A DNA stretch of 32,141 bases from Bacteroidaceae bacterium. Lineage in GTDB: Bacteria > Bacteroidota > Bacteroidia > Bacteroidales > Bacteroidaceae. Where the stretch lies: the NCBI GenBank assembly GCA_017938245.1, contig JAGBBX010000048.1, positions 1 through 32,141 on the forward strand, read 5' to 3'. The position numbers and the translations under genes were made by a program. This document shows positions 9,250 to 18,858 of this stretch, piece by piece. How positions within the stretch are numbered: the first letter of the stretch is position 1; every line of letters begins with the position of its first letter. A model generated the notes under the pieces. The model saw only the letters and a program-made list of their open reading frames with translations. It did no database searches and had not been told where the DNA came from.

Positions 9250-10902
9250 TCACTTTGCTTGGGGGATAAGATACTTATCTTTTGTCTGCTCCACGATAGC
9301 ACGTTTGTACTCCTCGGGATATCCGGGACGAACAATTTTGCCTGCAAGACCTGTCTTTCCACGCAATAGCTTGCCGTTCTTCTCCTCCTTCACCACAAAG
9401 TCGTTGTACTTTACAATGATTTTCTCGCCGAATTTTTTCCACTCGGCAAGAGCATCCTCAGCACTATTGCAGGTGAGGTCGGTAAGTATCTTAACGGCAT
9501 ATTTGGGCGAAGCGTCGATAACTGCAAGTGCCTGCTCCTCGGCCTCCTTGCTCTGAGCATAGTATTTTGTATCCAAAGCACTCTGCACACCACGCATATC
9601 CTCAATCACCATAGAGTATTTGGGATATATCATATTAGCCACCCAGTTGAACACCCAGAAAGAGGATTTCCAAGAGAACTCAACGGGATCGGCATAACAC
9701 TCTTTGTAGCAGTCGGGCACCTCTGTTGCACAGCAATATACGGGAGTGAATACCACCATATTGGCATCGTCGGTACCAAACCACATAACTCCACCGACAG
9801 CGTCGGGCAAGAAGCTACGCAGCTGAGCAACAAATGTAAAGGCTGTCTGGAAAGTGGAGATAGGACGCTCGTTGAAATACTCTTTTCCATCGACCTTGAA
9901 GCTGAGAGGCGACAGACGATAAGGCATATTAAAGGGTCCCGCTCCCAAATCCTTTGTTACGTCGAAAGGAGTACCCTCGTAGTGGTCGCGCATTCCATTC
10001 TGCATATCCTTAAGAGTAACGGGTGCCTTAGGCTTCATATAAAGAGGCATAGGCTCGGCTGTTGCGTCGCCCGACGCCCACGCAAGATATTTATTCATAT
10101 CCTCGGCACCGAACATATTGAAGAAGCTCCACACACGCGCATCACAGTAACGCAGACCGCCAAAGTCGGCCGGACAGTAGGCCGCAGCAAAGTCAAAATC
10201 CTCGTCTTTTCCATCGAAGTAACCCATCTTACGTGCGAACTTAATTACATCTTTCGAGTAACGAACATTCTCCTTGTCCTTCATATCGAATTTACGGATG
10301 CGAGCCTGATTGGCGTGTGCCGAGATGCAGTCATCGGGGATGCGTATTGCCACCCACACGGCACCTTTCTCTTTTCCACCCTTTCCAATCATCTCAAGTA
10401 TCCACGCCTCATTTTTATCGGCAATAGAGAAACTCTCACCACTGCTGTAATAACCATACTCCTGAACAAGAGATGTCATAACATCAATAGCCTCACGCGC
10501 TGTCTTTGAACGCTGAAGAGCAATATATATGAGGTTACCATAATCGATAAGCCCTGTTGTATCGACAAGCTCTTCACGACCACCGAAAGTAGTCTCGGCG
10601 ATAGCCACCTGATACTCGTTGATGTTTCCAAGCACATTGTAGGTGCGACGAGCCTCGGGGATACAACCTAAATAGTCTCCCGAATCCCAATTATAAATCT
10701 CGCGCATTGTACCATCGGGGTGAATTGCCGCAGGGAAATGCGCCACAAAACCACTCATTCCATAGCTGTCGGCACTGTACGAGATAAACACCGAACCGTC
10801 GGCCGATGCTTTTTTGCCGACGATAAAATTGGTACACGCATCTGCTGTCATAAACGAAAAGAGAGCACAGATGACTGACAATAGAATCTTTTTCATAATC
10901 AT
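9250..10902 (-). CDS. Secreted C69-family dipeptidase
   Basis: A 550-residue Ntn-hydrolase of peptidase family C69. The N-terminus is a signal peptide (KKILLSVICALFSFMTADA) directly followed by CTNFIVG. C23 is therefore expected to become the N-terminal or near-N-terminal nucleophile after cleavage, as in family members. Further matches are GSVFISYSADSYG, ETTFGGREEL and the AREAIDVMTSLVQEYGY segment. It should act in the periplasm or outside the cell, trimming dipeptides. The start could be at 10902 or two codons later (10896, MKKILL). It follows the M23 peptidase gene by only 12 bp, suggesting co-transcription with the flippase and M23 genes and perhaps shared work on peptide or muropeptide turnover (inference). 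No clear terminator was seen downstream. Confidence 0.88.
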   Translation of the reverse strand: MIMKKILLSVICALFSFMTADACTNFIVGKKASADGSVFISYSADSYGMSGFVAHFPAAIHPDGTMREIYNWDSGDYLGCIPEARRTYNVLGNINEYQVAIAETTFGGREELVDTTGLIDYGNLIYIALQRSKTAREAIDVMTSLVQEYGYYSSGESFSIADKNEAWILEMIGKGGKEKGAVWVAIRIPDDCISAHANQARIRKFDMKDKENVRYSKDVIKFARKMGYFDGKDEDFDFAAAYCPADFGGLRYCDARVWSFFNMFGAEDMNKYLAWASGDATAEPMPLYMKPKAPVTLKDMQNGMRDHYEGTPFDVTKDLGAGPFNMPYRLSPLSFKVDGKEYFNERPISTFQTAFTFVAQLRSFLPDAVGGVMWFGTDDANMVVFTPVYCCATEVPDCYKECYADPVEFSWKSSFWVFNWVANMIYPKYSMVIEDMRGVQSALDTKYYAQSKEAEEQALAVIDASPKYAVKILTDLTCNSAEDALAEWKKFGEKIIVKYNDFVVKEEKNGKLLRGKTGLAGKIVRPGYPEEYKRAIVEQTKDKYLIPQAK

Positions 10903-10914
10903 TTGTTTATATTA

Positions 10915-12603
10915 TTAATATCTAATCTTTTTTTCTACAACCGTTGTATTTCCCGCATTATCGGTAACCGTCAGCAGCAAGGTATGTACCCCGCGTTTTA
11001 TTTTCTCACGCCTGAGATTACAAGTAATTCGGCCATTTTTGCTACTATACTCAAAGAGCACAAAAGCACCATCTATAAGTCCTTTAAACTCCTTTATTCC
11101 GCGCCCCTTATCGCCCATAGCAAATGTTATTACACCGCTGCGCGACCATCTTTTCTCGTTCACCGGCCTAAGTTTGGGAGGAAAAGTATCAATCCCCACC
11201 TCGTAGCATCCAAGCTGTGAAATATCGGCAGTCACCCATCCGTTATTATATACTCCGCCAACATTAGTACCACCATTTTTTGTCACTCTACGCACATAAT
11301 ACTTCTCGGGCGAAACACCTTGCAATGTATCCAATATCTCAAAAGCGACTGAGCCCTTTCCACGCAGAGGATATATCTTGCTACCTATATTATATCGTCG
11401 CGACACATTGCGCGCAGCACTATCCTCGGTCACAACGAGCAGAGCATTCTCGAAAAGTTCGCCACGAGGAATTGAGAGCCTCATACCGGGATAAGCCAAC
11501 TCATTATTAAGGAACCAATAGAGATAGTGAGCATCCAACGACTCAACAGGTGGAACAGAGTCGCGCACCCCACGCAACGCCATACGGTAACTGCTTTTAT
11601 TTCCGTGATAATCGCCAAGAACAAGTTTCACATTATATACACGCTCTTGGTCTATAGTAATCCATCCCCTATTATCATCGACCGAGATTATGCGCAGCGG
11701 ATTATTCTCCTGCACCGACGTATGCTGATACCACTCGCCCCGCTTTATGTAACGGTCGTAGTCGACCCAAGCATTTATCAAGCGATTTTCGGTGCGCGAA
11801 TAACCATCCATCCGACTGCTGAAACGCAATGAGTCATCGACAAATAAATCAATAGAGTAAACACCATAATTATTATTAGTGTTATCCATATAATCATTTG
11901 CCCTTACCGAGAGTTCTACCATACCCCACACGCGCAGAGTATCGCGCAGTTGCCCCCCCTTTACTCTGCGCGTAACAGTTGTAGCACCACCATTCACAAC
12001 TCCACCACCCGGATAGGGCGATACCGCCACCGCGTGTGCACGTGGCGGACGTGTATCTGTCAACTGCTTATGATAGAATCGAATAGGATTTATCATCTCA
12101 TTGCCACTGGCGGCACGTACCTCGAAATGCAAATGCGGACCGAAAGAGTATCCCGTGTTTCCGGCAAGAGCAAGCACCTCACCACGCTTCACCGGAAATT
12201 CGTAAGGTTCAAAGTTTATGTCGACCGAAAATTTTTCCTCGGCATACTGTTTGGCACGTATCCTCGCAGCTATGCTGTCGGGGAAAGCCTCAAGGTGACC
12301 ATATACCGTAATATATCCACACCTGTGAGTGACATATAAAGCCCTGCCGTATCCACCCGGAGTGACCGTTGCACGCGAGATATATCCATCGGCAGGAACA
12401 CGTATAGGCTTACCCACCACCCCTTGTGTTTTAAAATCCAATCCTCCGTGAAAATGATTCGAGCGCAGTTCACCAAAGTTACCACTCAGAAGCAGCGGAA
12501 AGTCAAATGGCGAAGCAAGCTCTATGCTGTCGTTACCCTGCGCCACCACATTTACAGGCCACGCAAGCAGAAAAGCAATAAATATATAAAGAAATCTTAT
12601 CAT
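10915..12603 (-). CDS. M23-family (LytM-like) murein endopeptidase with signal peptide
   Basis: A 562-residue exported zinc peptidase. A hydrophobic signal peptide (MIRFLYIFIAFLLAWPVNVVAQ) is followed directly by the M23 domain. Metal ligands H52 and D56 (HGGLD), H103 (YGHLE) and the GPHLHFEV motif with H157 and H159 are all present, so it is probably active, not a degenerate LytM activator. The remaining ~380 residues are beta-rich and include DNAGNTTVVEKKIRY at the end, resembling an Ig-like module. The likely role is hydrolysis of peptidoglycan cross-links in the periplasm. The ATG at 12603 is preferred; an in-frame GTG at 12606 is the alternative. It starts about 20 bp after the flippase stop, inside a tandem TAAAAGGGGG repeat that also offers a purine-rich ribosome site. 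Confidence 0.9.
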   Translation of the reverse strand: MIRFLYIFIAFLLAWPVNVVAQGNDSIELASPFDFPLLLSGNFGELRSNHFHGGLDFKTQGVVGKPIRVPADGYISRATVTPGGYGRALYVTHRCGYITVYGHLEAFPDSIAARIRAKQYAEEKFSVDINFEPYEFPVKRGEVLALAGNTGYSFGPHLHFEVRAASGNEMINPIRFYHKQLTDTRPPRAHAVAVSPYPGGGVVNGGATTVTRRVKGGQLRDTLRVWGMVELSVRANDYMDNTNNNYGVYSIDLFVDDSLRFSSRMDGYSRTENRLINAWVDYDRYIKRGEWYQHTSVQENNPLRIISVDDNRGWITIDQERVYNVKLVLGDYHGNKSSYRMALRGVRDSVPPVESLDAHYLYWFLNNELAYPGMRLSIPRGELFENALLVVTEDSAARNVSRRYNIGSKIYPLRGKGSVAFEILDTLQGVSPEKYYVRRVTKNGGTNVGGVYNNGWVTADISQLGCYEVGIDTFPPKLRPVNEKRWSRSGVITFAMGDKGRGIKEFKGLIDGAFVLFEYSSKNGRITCNLRREKIKRGVHTLLLTVTDNAGNTTVVEKKIRY

Positions 12604-12611
12604 CACACTAT

Positions 12612-12641
12612 CCTTTTTACCCCCTTTTACCCCCTTTTACG
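12612..12641 (-). repeat. Tandem 10-bp repeat at the flippase/M23 junction
   Basis: The minus strand reads TAAAAGGGGG twice and then TAAAAAGG. It covers the last codons and stop of the flippase gene and the upstream region of the M23 gene. Because the unit is not a multiple of three, copy-number change would alter the flippase C-terminus. Confidence 0.8.
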
Positions 12642-14141
12642 TCTGAACCTATTCACTATTTTACCCAAGAGACCCGAGTACTTATGCAAGAAATAGAGCG
12701 AAACAAGTGACGACAACAGCACACACGCACTATTTCCAATCCAATAGAACAGACCATCGGGTTGCACAAACGAGAGTGATAGGGCCACCAACATCAATGG
12801 TAACTGCATAATAAAATAAACAACAACACGACGCGACAATGAGAACCCGTATTTGAAACGCGCCACAGTATATACAATAACAAAATCAACTATATGCGTA
12901 AGAGCAACTCCCATACCAACCCCCAACACACCATATGAAGAGTATCCGGCAAGCACAAAAAGCACAAGCATTATATTATATACCGACTCCAACCCCAAGA
13001 AAAGCAGCGAGTCGCTCGATGCCAGTGGCAGAAACGAAATTGGATAGGTCATTGTACGCATAAACATACCCAGCATTGCCACCTGAGCAATTGCTACCGC
13101 AGGCATAAAGTCGCTATCATATAGTAGCGGAATCAACAAAGGCATTGCCACCATAAAAGCCATAAGAATCGGCGATTGAATGAGTAGCTGCACCTCGACC
13201 TGCTCATTCACCATTCCATTGCGTGGAACCACCCTCTTTGCCACCCCCGATAGTCGAGGATAATATTCCGAGTCGAGTGCAGCAAACAGTATTCCCGGCA
13301 GCATAGTGACCATAGCCAAGCCGGCAGTAAAGAGTCCTGCAGTCTCGCCATCGCCAATATCCGAGAGCATTGCACAAATAAACCACATAGCACACGACGC
13401 CAGAATAGAGGCATAGATATATCCTGCGCCCAATTTCACCATATCCCACCCTTCACGCAAAAGCCTCGTCGAGAATGGCGATACGCTATATCGGTACAAC
13501 GGAAACGAAAAATAGAGCAACACACACATCTGCAAAAATGCTGTGAGCAAAATAGTCGGGAAAATACCACCGACGCCCATAATGTAGTACAGCGGCACAG
13601 CAACAAGCAGCGATATTAAAGCTGTTGCAAAAGTGTATACCGCCACCTTATTTAGCTGCTTGACACCACGTAGAATAGCCAATTCGCCATTAGAAATTGC
13701 CATAAAAAAGACCACAGGGGCAAGCATCAAAAATCGTGGCAAATAGTAAGTATGATTTTCGCCAAAAATCCATTCACTGATGAAGGGCGTCACACACAGC
13801 ATAAGCAGCATACCCACAATACCTGTCAGAAAAGCCACACTGCGCACCACCTTTACACATCGCTGCACAACGTGCGCATCGGCATTCTCGTATGCATCGG
13901 CCATAGTTCTTATGGCGCTGAACGAGAGACTAAGTCCCGTACAGTCACTGAACATCTGTATCGTGCGATTGAAGATAGCAATCACCGAGAGTCCCGAGAC
14001 ACCCAAGAGTACACTCGCCACCTTATTACGCAACAAATTCAGGAGCATAGACACCCCTTGTGCCCCTCCAAAAATTCCAAGATATTTGACAGTACGACCG
14101 TAGCTACCCTGTTCTACACCATTATCATTCGATTCGCCCAT
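12627..14141 (-). CDS. Polysaccharide flippase, MOP/Wzx-like membrane protein
   Basis: A 504-residue integral membrane protein with about 12-14 hydrophobic segments across its length, of the oligosaccharide/polysaccharide flippase group in the MOP superfamily. The N-terminal LGIFGGAQGVSMLLNLLRNKVASVLLG segment is typical of Bacteroidales flippases. It should move lipid-linked sugar repeat units across the inner membrane. It is divergent from three glycosyltransferase genes at 14380-17501, which fits a shared surface-glycan pathway, although no initiating glycosyltransferase or polymerase is visible. It leads a minus-strand cluster with the M23 and C69 peptidases. The C-terminus, RRKRG, is encoded within the tandem TAAAAGGGGG repeat. 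The ATG at 14141 is the first in frame, 44 nt downstream of a possible TATCTTCG box. The substrate is unknown. Confidence 0.88.
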   Translation of the reverse strand: MGESNDNGVEQGSYGRTVKYLGIFGGAQGVSMLLNLLRNKVASVLLGVSGLSVIAIFNRTIQMFSDCTGLSLSFSAIRTMADAYENADAHVVQRCVKVVRSVAFLTGIVGMLLMLCVTPFISEWIFGENHTYYLPRFLMLAPVVFFMAISNGELAILRGVKQLNKVAVYTFATALISLLVAVPLYYIMGVGGIFPTILLTAFLQMCVLLYFSFPLYRYSVSPFSTRLLREGWDMVKLGAGYIYASILASCAMWFICAMLSDIGDGETAGLFTAGLAMVTMLPGILFAALDSEYYPRLSGVAKRVVPRNGMVNEQVEVQLLIQSPILMAFMVAMPLLIPLLYDSDFMPAVAIAQVAMLGMFMRTMTYPISFLPLASSDSLLFLGLESVYNIMLVLFVLAGYSSYGVLGVGMGVALTHIVDFVIVYTVARFKYGFSLSRRVVVYFIMQLPLMLVALSLSFVQPDGLFYWIGNSACVLLSSLVSLYFLHKYSGLLGKIVNRFRRKRG

Positions 14142-14184
14142 TGCGAAAAAACTCTTCGTCCTATTCTATAATACAAAAATCTTG

Positions 14185-14192
14185 CGAAGATA
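14185..14192 (-). promoter_or_regulatory. Possible -7 element for the flippase cluster
   Basis: TATCTTCG on the minus strand is one base from the TAnnTTTG consensus and lies 44 nt upstream of the flippase start. No clear TTTG is seen at the expected upstream spacing. Confidence 0.4.
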
Positions 14193-14340
14193 ATAAAAAT
14201 ACCCAAAAGGCAGGCATCTACAGCAATAAATATTTACAGCCCTGCTTCTATTAAAAAGTATATTTTTGAAATTTAAACAGCTTCTAATACCCACCCTAAT
14301 ATTTTTTCCAAATAAAAGAACAGCACATATAAAATTTTAT

Positions 14341-14348
14341 TATCTTCG
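14341..14348 (+). promoter_or_regulatory. Possible -7 element for the glycosyltransferase operon
   Basis: TATCTTCG lies 31 nt before the first glycosyltransferase ATG and is one base from TAnnTTTG. It is the divergent partner of the element at 14185-14192. The -33 TTTG is not evident. Confidence 0.4.
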
Positions 14349-14379
14349 CAGGTAATTAAAAAAAGCGGCCACAAGAGAG

Positions 14380-15351
14380 ATGAAATTAAGCATCATAGTT
14401 CCGGTTTACAAAGTCAGACGACACCTGCAAAATTGCATAGAAAGCATTTTGCAGCAAACATACACCGACTATGAACTGATTCTTGTCGATGACGGCTCTC
14501 CCGACAACTGCGGCGCCATTTGTGACCGATATGCACAAGAGTGCGACAAAGTGCGCGTCATACACAAGAAAAACGGCGGTCTCTCCTCGGCACGCAATGC
14601 AGGCCTTGCCGTTGCCCGGGGCGAATACATTACATTTGTCGACGGCGACGATACCGTAGCATCGGGAACCTACTACTACAATATGCGCATATTGGCATCG
14701 AACCCCGATATCGACATCCTAGAATATCCCGTTATTGAGCACTACGAGTCGCCCAACAGCCATATAATTTCGTTCAAGCCCGAGAAAATCACCGGCAGCA
14801 GCAATATATTCAGCGATTGGATAAGGCGCAAAGGATACGAACACAGCTACTCGTGCAACAAAATTTACCGCTCCGAGCTCTTTTTCTTCGTACGCTATCC
14901 CGAAGGCGAAGTTTTCGAAGACACTATGGTTACCCCCACCCTCATAGAGAGCAGTCAGACCGTCTATTACTCCGATGCCGGTTTCTACTACTACTACGAC
15001 CACGAAGGCAGCATATCGAACAGCTACTCCTTTGCCACCCAGCAGTTCCGATACAAAAACCTCGTCAATCTCTACAAAAAAGTCAAGAACGAGTACAAGA
15101 TGGAAGCCGAGAGCCACGATATACTCTTCCGCGCCCTTGACAACCTCACCGACCTACTCCGTTGCAGCGACGGCAGCAGGCAACAGCAACAAGCAGCCTG
15201 CGACTTACTCAAAGGTGAGAATATCCCCTTAAAGACACTCTATCAGAAAGAGGTACCCTTTAAGACAAAAATAAAGTACACCACATTTGCCCTGTTCGGT
15301 GCCTCTCTCCACAGCCGACTCTATGCGATATTCCATAAGAAGCTATGCTAA
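14380..15351 (+). CDS. Family 2 glycosyltransferase
   Basis: A 323-residue GT-A fold enzyme. The N-terminal strand SIIVPVYK, nucleotide-binding DDGSPDN (D37, D38), NGGLSSARNAGL and the DXD-type motif FVDGDD (D88-D91) are intact, so it should transfer a sugar from a nucleotide donor at the cytoplasmic membrane face. The second half (about 100-323) is an acceptor-side region with several aromatic residues and no convincing membrane span. It is first in a three-gene plus-strand operon, with 45 bp before the next gene, and is divergent from the flippase gene. Sugar and acceptor specificity cannot be read from the sequence. Confidence 0.92.
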   Translation: MKLSIIVPVYKVRRHLQNCIESILQQTYTDYELILVDDGSPDNCGAICDRYAQECDKVRVIHKKNGGLSSARNAGLAVARGEYITFVDGDDTVASGTYYYNMRILASNPDIDILEYPVIEHYESPNSHIISFKPEKITGSSNIFSDWIRRKGYEHSYSCNKIYRSELFFFVRYPEGEVFEDTMVTPTLIESSQTVYYSDAGFYYYYDHEGSISNSYSFATQQFRYKNLVNLYKKVKNEYKMEAESHDILFRALDNLTDLLRCSDGSRQQQQAACDLLKGENIPLKTLYQKEVPFKTKIKYTTFALFGASLHSRLYAIFHKKLC

Positions 15352-15396
15352 AAGGGCATAAATAGTTTTTATAGATTTTCAAACTGCTTTTAAGAT

Positions 15397-16401
15397 ATGA
15401 TATTTCTGTCAATAGTAATACCACACTACAATTTGCCACGCGAGCTATTAACACGTTGCGTGAAAAGCATTGTAGAGCAAGATATTACCCCCGACAGTTA
15501 CGAAATCATAGTAGTAGACGATGGTTCCGATGAGCCACCATATTGGCTCAGTGAGACCTTTGCCGACTACCCCGTATATCTTCACAAGATAAGCCATGCA
15601 GGACCCGGTGCAGCCCGCAACCGAGGCATCACCGAGGCACGCGGTCGCTATATACAGTTCATCGATGCCGACGACTGCCTGCAACCCAAGAGCCTTGCTC
15701 CTTGCCTGGACATCATACGCGAAGAACTGCCACAAGTATTCCGTTTCCACTATCGTATATGCACCGATGAGAGCAGTTTGTCGGGCCCAACCACTTCAAC
15801 GACAATAAAAACGAGCAACATAATCAGCGGTGCTGTATATATGGCCGAAAACAACCTCTCGGGCAGCCCCTGCACCTATATATTCGAGCGCAGTGTAGTA
15901 TTGAAACACAATATAGAGTTTGCAACCAACGTCTTTCACGAGGACGAAGAGTTCAATGTAAAGCTACACTATCACGCAACCAGCCTCATCGACAGCAATG
16001 CAGTAATCTACAACTATTGTTTGCGCCCCGGCTCGACAACATCAAGCAGCGACAAGAAGTTCGAAGAGAAGCGCCTCGACGACCTCTTCTCACTGCTCGA
16101 GCGCCTCACCCGCTTTCGCAAAAAACAAGAAGAGACAAGCAACAAGATACAGCGCAAGGCAATGAAGCGAAAAATGTCGATGCTCACCGTCGACACAATC
16201 CTTAATTTGTTATATAACAACGAGAGTGCCAAACAGATACACATACTATGCAAAGAGCGTCTGCATCCACTATCGCTCTATCCGCTGCCCTATCTTAGCC
16301 ACAGCATCAAATACATTCTATTCCGATTCTTGGCAAACAGCAAGATAGGTCTTACTATTCTTCGTCAAATAACACCAAACGAAAAACCTGCAAAAAGATG
16401 A
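15397..16401 (+). CDS. Family 2 glycosyltransferase
   Basis: A 334-residue GT2 enzyme. SIVIPHYN at the N-terminus, VVDDGSDEP (D41, D42), GPGAARNRGI and FIDADD (D90, D92, D93) form a complete donor-binding and metal site. The C-terminal part is basic and rich in Lys/Arg (about 225-255), possibly aiding membrane association. The stop overlaps the next gene's start as ATGA at 16398-16401, implying translational coupling. It probably adds a successive sugar in the same glycan as its neighbours. Specificity is unknown. Confidence 0.92.
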   Translation: MIFLSIVIPHYNLPRELLTRCVKSIVEQDITPDSYEIIVVDDGSDEPPYWLSETFADYPVYLHKISHAGPGAARNRGITEARGRYIQFIDADDCLQPKSLAPCLDIIREELPQVFRFHYRICTDESSLSGPTTSTTIKTSNIISGAVYMAENNLSGSPCTYIFERSVVLKHNIEFATNVFHEDEEFNVKLHYHATSLIDSNAVIYNYCLRPGSTTSSSDKKFEEKRLDDLFSLLERLTRFRKKQEETSNKIQRKAMKRKMSMLTVDTILNLLYNNESAKQIHILCKERLHPLSLYPLPYLSHSIKYILFRFLANSKIGLTILRQITPNEKPAKR

Positions 16402-17501
16402 AGATACTACTCATAGGCGAATACAGCAATGTCCATTGGACACTTGCCCAAGGACTTCGCAGCTTAGGGCACACCGTCTGCGTAGTCAGTAACGGCGATT
16501 TTTGGAAAGACTACAAGCGTGACATCTCACTTGTACGCAACAACTACACAAAATGGGGCGGCATAGAGTATCTTATAAAAACACTCTGCACCCTACCCCG
16601 TCTGCGTGGCTACGATATTGTGCAGCTGATAAACCCAATGTTCCTTGAGCTAAAAGCCGAGAAGATAGAAGCAATATACCGTTATCTGCGACAACACAAT
16701 AAAAAAATTTTCCTAGGCGCCTTTGGGATGGACGCTTTGTGGGTCGAGAGCGCCACTGCGACCCCTCGCGTGTTCCGCTACTCCGATTTTAATGTGGGAG
16801 ACAAAGAGATTCTCAATGACTACACACGAGAGCAGATAGCCGATTGGCAGAACACACCCAAAGCCCACCTTAACCACTACATTGCCAACGACTGCAACGG
16901 CATAATAGCAGGAATGTATGAGTACCACACAGCCTACAAAGAGAAATATACCCGAAAATTGACATACATTCCCTTTCCCATAGACATTGACAAAGAGCTA
17001 CAATTTACCCCATACGACGGCAAGCGCAAAGTGCGTTTCTTCATCGGCATACAAAAGAGCCGTAGCATATACAAAGGCACAGATATAATGTTACGTGCCC
17101 TTGAGCGCCTACACACCGGCTACCCCGACGAATGCGAGATACTAAAAGCCGAAAATATCCCGTTCGCCCAATACAGCAAGATGGTAGACGACTGCGACAT
17201 TCTCCTTGACCAGCTATATGGTTACTCTCCCGGAATGAACGCCCTGTTAGCCCTCTCAAAAGGCAAGATAGTCGTCGGTGGCGCCGAAGAGGAGTGTTAC
17301 GAGATATTAGGCGAACACGAACTCCGCCCAATGGTAAACGTAATCCCCGACGAAGAAGATGTATACAACAAACTACGTGAGATACTATTGAATAAAGAGC
17401 ATATTGCCACAATGCAGCGCGATAGTATCAGACTCATAGAGCGTCACCACCTACCCAGGAAAGTAGCACAAGCATATTTAGATTTTTGGGAAAGCAAATA
17501 A
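16398..17501 (+). CDS. GT-B fold glycosyltransferase (GT4-like)
   Basis: A 367-residue protein with an N-terminal Rossmann start KILLIGEYSNVHWTLAQGL, a central linker, and a C-terminal half containing SPGMNALLALSKGKIVVGG followed by EEECYEIL. This matches the acidic E-x7-E-like donor-binding region of GT-B retaining enzymes. The closing segment, LIERHHLPRKVAQAYLDFW, is typical of GT4 C-terminal helices. Its start overlaps the previous stop by 4 bp. A strong terminator lies right at its end (17500-17544), so it closes the operon. Exact family assignment is less certain than for the two GT2 genes. Confidence 0.82.
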   Translation: MKILLIGEYSNVHWTLAQGLRSLGHTVCVVSNGDFWKDYKRDISLVRNNYTKWGGIEYLIKTLCTLPRLRGYDIVQLINPMFLELKAEKIEAIYRYLRQHNKKIFLGAFGMDALWVESATATPRVFRYSDFNVGDKEILNDYTREQIADWQNTPKAHLNHYIANDCNGIIAGMYEYHTAYKEKYTRKLTYIPFPIDIDKELQFTPYDGKRKVRFFIGIQKSRSIYKGTDIMLRALERLHTGYPDECEILKAENIPFAQYSKMVDDCDILLDQLYGYSPGMNALLALSKGKIVVGGAEEECYEILGEHELRPMVNVIPDEEDVYNKLREILLNKEHIATMQRDSIRLIERHHLPRKVAQAYLDFWESK

Positions 17502-17544
17502 AAACAGATGGCATATTTTTTTGTCTATGCCATCTGTTTTTATT
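17500..17544. terminator. Bidirectional intrinsic terminator
   Basis: AAAACAGATGGCATA and TATGCCATCTGTTTT form a near-15-bp stem with A-runs on the left and T-runs on the right, working in both directions. It separates the glycosyltransferase operon from the convergent permease gene. Confidence 0.93.
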
Positions 17545-17574
17545 GAAATATCAAAGATACAACGACTATCAGAA

Positions 17575-18858
17575 TCAAACTATAAATTTCAGCAAGAAGA
17601 AAACAGCAAGGATACACATACCTATGCTCACCTTCTTATACTTTCCACTAAGCAAATTTATAAATATATACGACAAGTGTCCAAGCACTATACCATCCGA
17701 AATACTATAGCATAGCGGCATAAACAGAATACAGATGAACGCAGGAATCGACTCGGAATAATCCGAGAAATTAACATTCAGCACCGAGCCCATCATCATT
17801 AGTCCCACCAATACAAGCACCGGTGTAGTAGCCGCAGCAGGGATAGCAAGGAACAGAGGCGACAAGAATAGCGCCAGCAAGAAGAAGAGACCCGTAGTAA
17901 ACGCTGTCAGTCCGCTTCGACCACCCTCGTTCACACCCGCAGCACTCTCGACATATACAGCCACAGTACTTGTACCCATCATAGCACCAACTGCGGTCGA
18001 AACAGAATCCACCATAAACACCTCCTTCAAACGTGGTATCTTACCATCTTTCACCATTCCCGCACGCTCGGTAACACCAATTACAGTACCTATACAATCG
18101 AACAGGTCGACAAAAAGTAATGTAAATACAATCACCAACATATCCTTAGTGAATATATTAGTCCACTCGAACTGCATAAATATTGGCTCAATACTAGGAG
18201 GAACACTCACAATACCATCAAAATTAGTTTCCCCAAGAGGAATACCCAATAGAGTAGTAAGAAGAATACCGAAGAGGAGCGCACCCTTGACATTTTTTAC
18301 AAGCAAGATAGATGTTACAGCAATACCTATTACACCCAACAGAGCCGAGCCGGTAGTAATATCACCAAGACTGACAAGCGTTGCAGGATTATCTACAATA
18401 ATATTAGCACTTTTCAGTCCAATAAAAGCTATATAAAGTCCTATACCCGCACTTATAGCCTTCTTAAGAGTATCGGGCAGAACATCCACAATTTTCTCGC
18501 GCAGGTTAGTGACAGTAAGCAAAATAAAAAGAAGTCCCTCCAAGAATACAGCCGTAAGTGCAAACTGCCACGAATATCCCATCACTGTACACACCGTATA
18601 GGCAAAAAAAGCATTCAATCCCATACCGGGTGCAAGAGCCAACGGCAATTTAGCATAAAGTCCCATAAAGATAGTAGAGATACCCGCCATTATTACAGTA
18701 GTGGTAAATAGCGCCCCTTTATCCATTCCCGTCTCGCTCAGAATATTGGGATTCACTGCCAAGATATAGGCCATAGTCAAGAAAGTCGTCAATCCCGCCA
18801 TAACCTCAGTGCGTATGGTAGTCTCCTTAGGATTGAAGCCAAACAATTTAGTCAACAT
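17575..18858 (-). CDS. NCS2 family purine permease (AzgA/PbuG-like)
   Basis: A 427-residue inner-membrane protein of the nucleobase-cation symporter 2 family, AzgA-like branch, expected to import adenine, guanine or hypoxanthine with protons. The N-terminus KETTIRTEVMAGLTTFLTMAYILAVNPNIL is the classic opening of this branch. LAPGMGLNAFFAYTVC and MGTSTVAVYVESAAGVNEGGRSGLTAFTTG are substrate-site segments conserved in it. About 12-14 hydrophobic segments span the protein and length is normal. It has a leader of about 120 nt if the TATCTTTG box at 18988-18995 is its promoter. No purine riboswitch signature was recognised there. It is convergent with the glycosyltransferase operon across a shared terminator. 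Confidence 0.93.
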   Translation of the reverse strand: MLTKLFGFNPKETTIRTEVMAGLTTFLTMAYILAVNPNILSETGMDKGALFTTTVIMAGISTIFMGLYAKLPLALAPGMGLNAFFAYTVCTVMGYSWQFALTAVFLEGLLFILLTVTNLREKIVDVLPDTLKKAISAGIGLYIAFIGLKSANIIVDNPATLVSLGDITTGSALLGVIGIAVTSILLVKNVKGALLFGILLTTLLGIPLGETNFDGIVSVPPSIEPIFMQFEWTNIFTKDMLVIVFTLLFVDLFDCIGTVIGVTERAGMVKDGKIPRLKEVFMVDSVSTAVGAMMGTSTVAVYVESAAGVNEGGRSGLTAFTTGLFFLLALFLSPLFLAIPAAATTPVLVLVGLMMMGSVLNVNFSDYSESIPAFICILFMPLCYSISDGIVLGHLSYIFINLLSGKYKKVSIGMCILAVFFLLKFIV

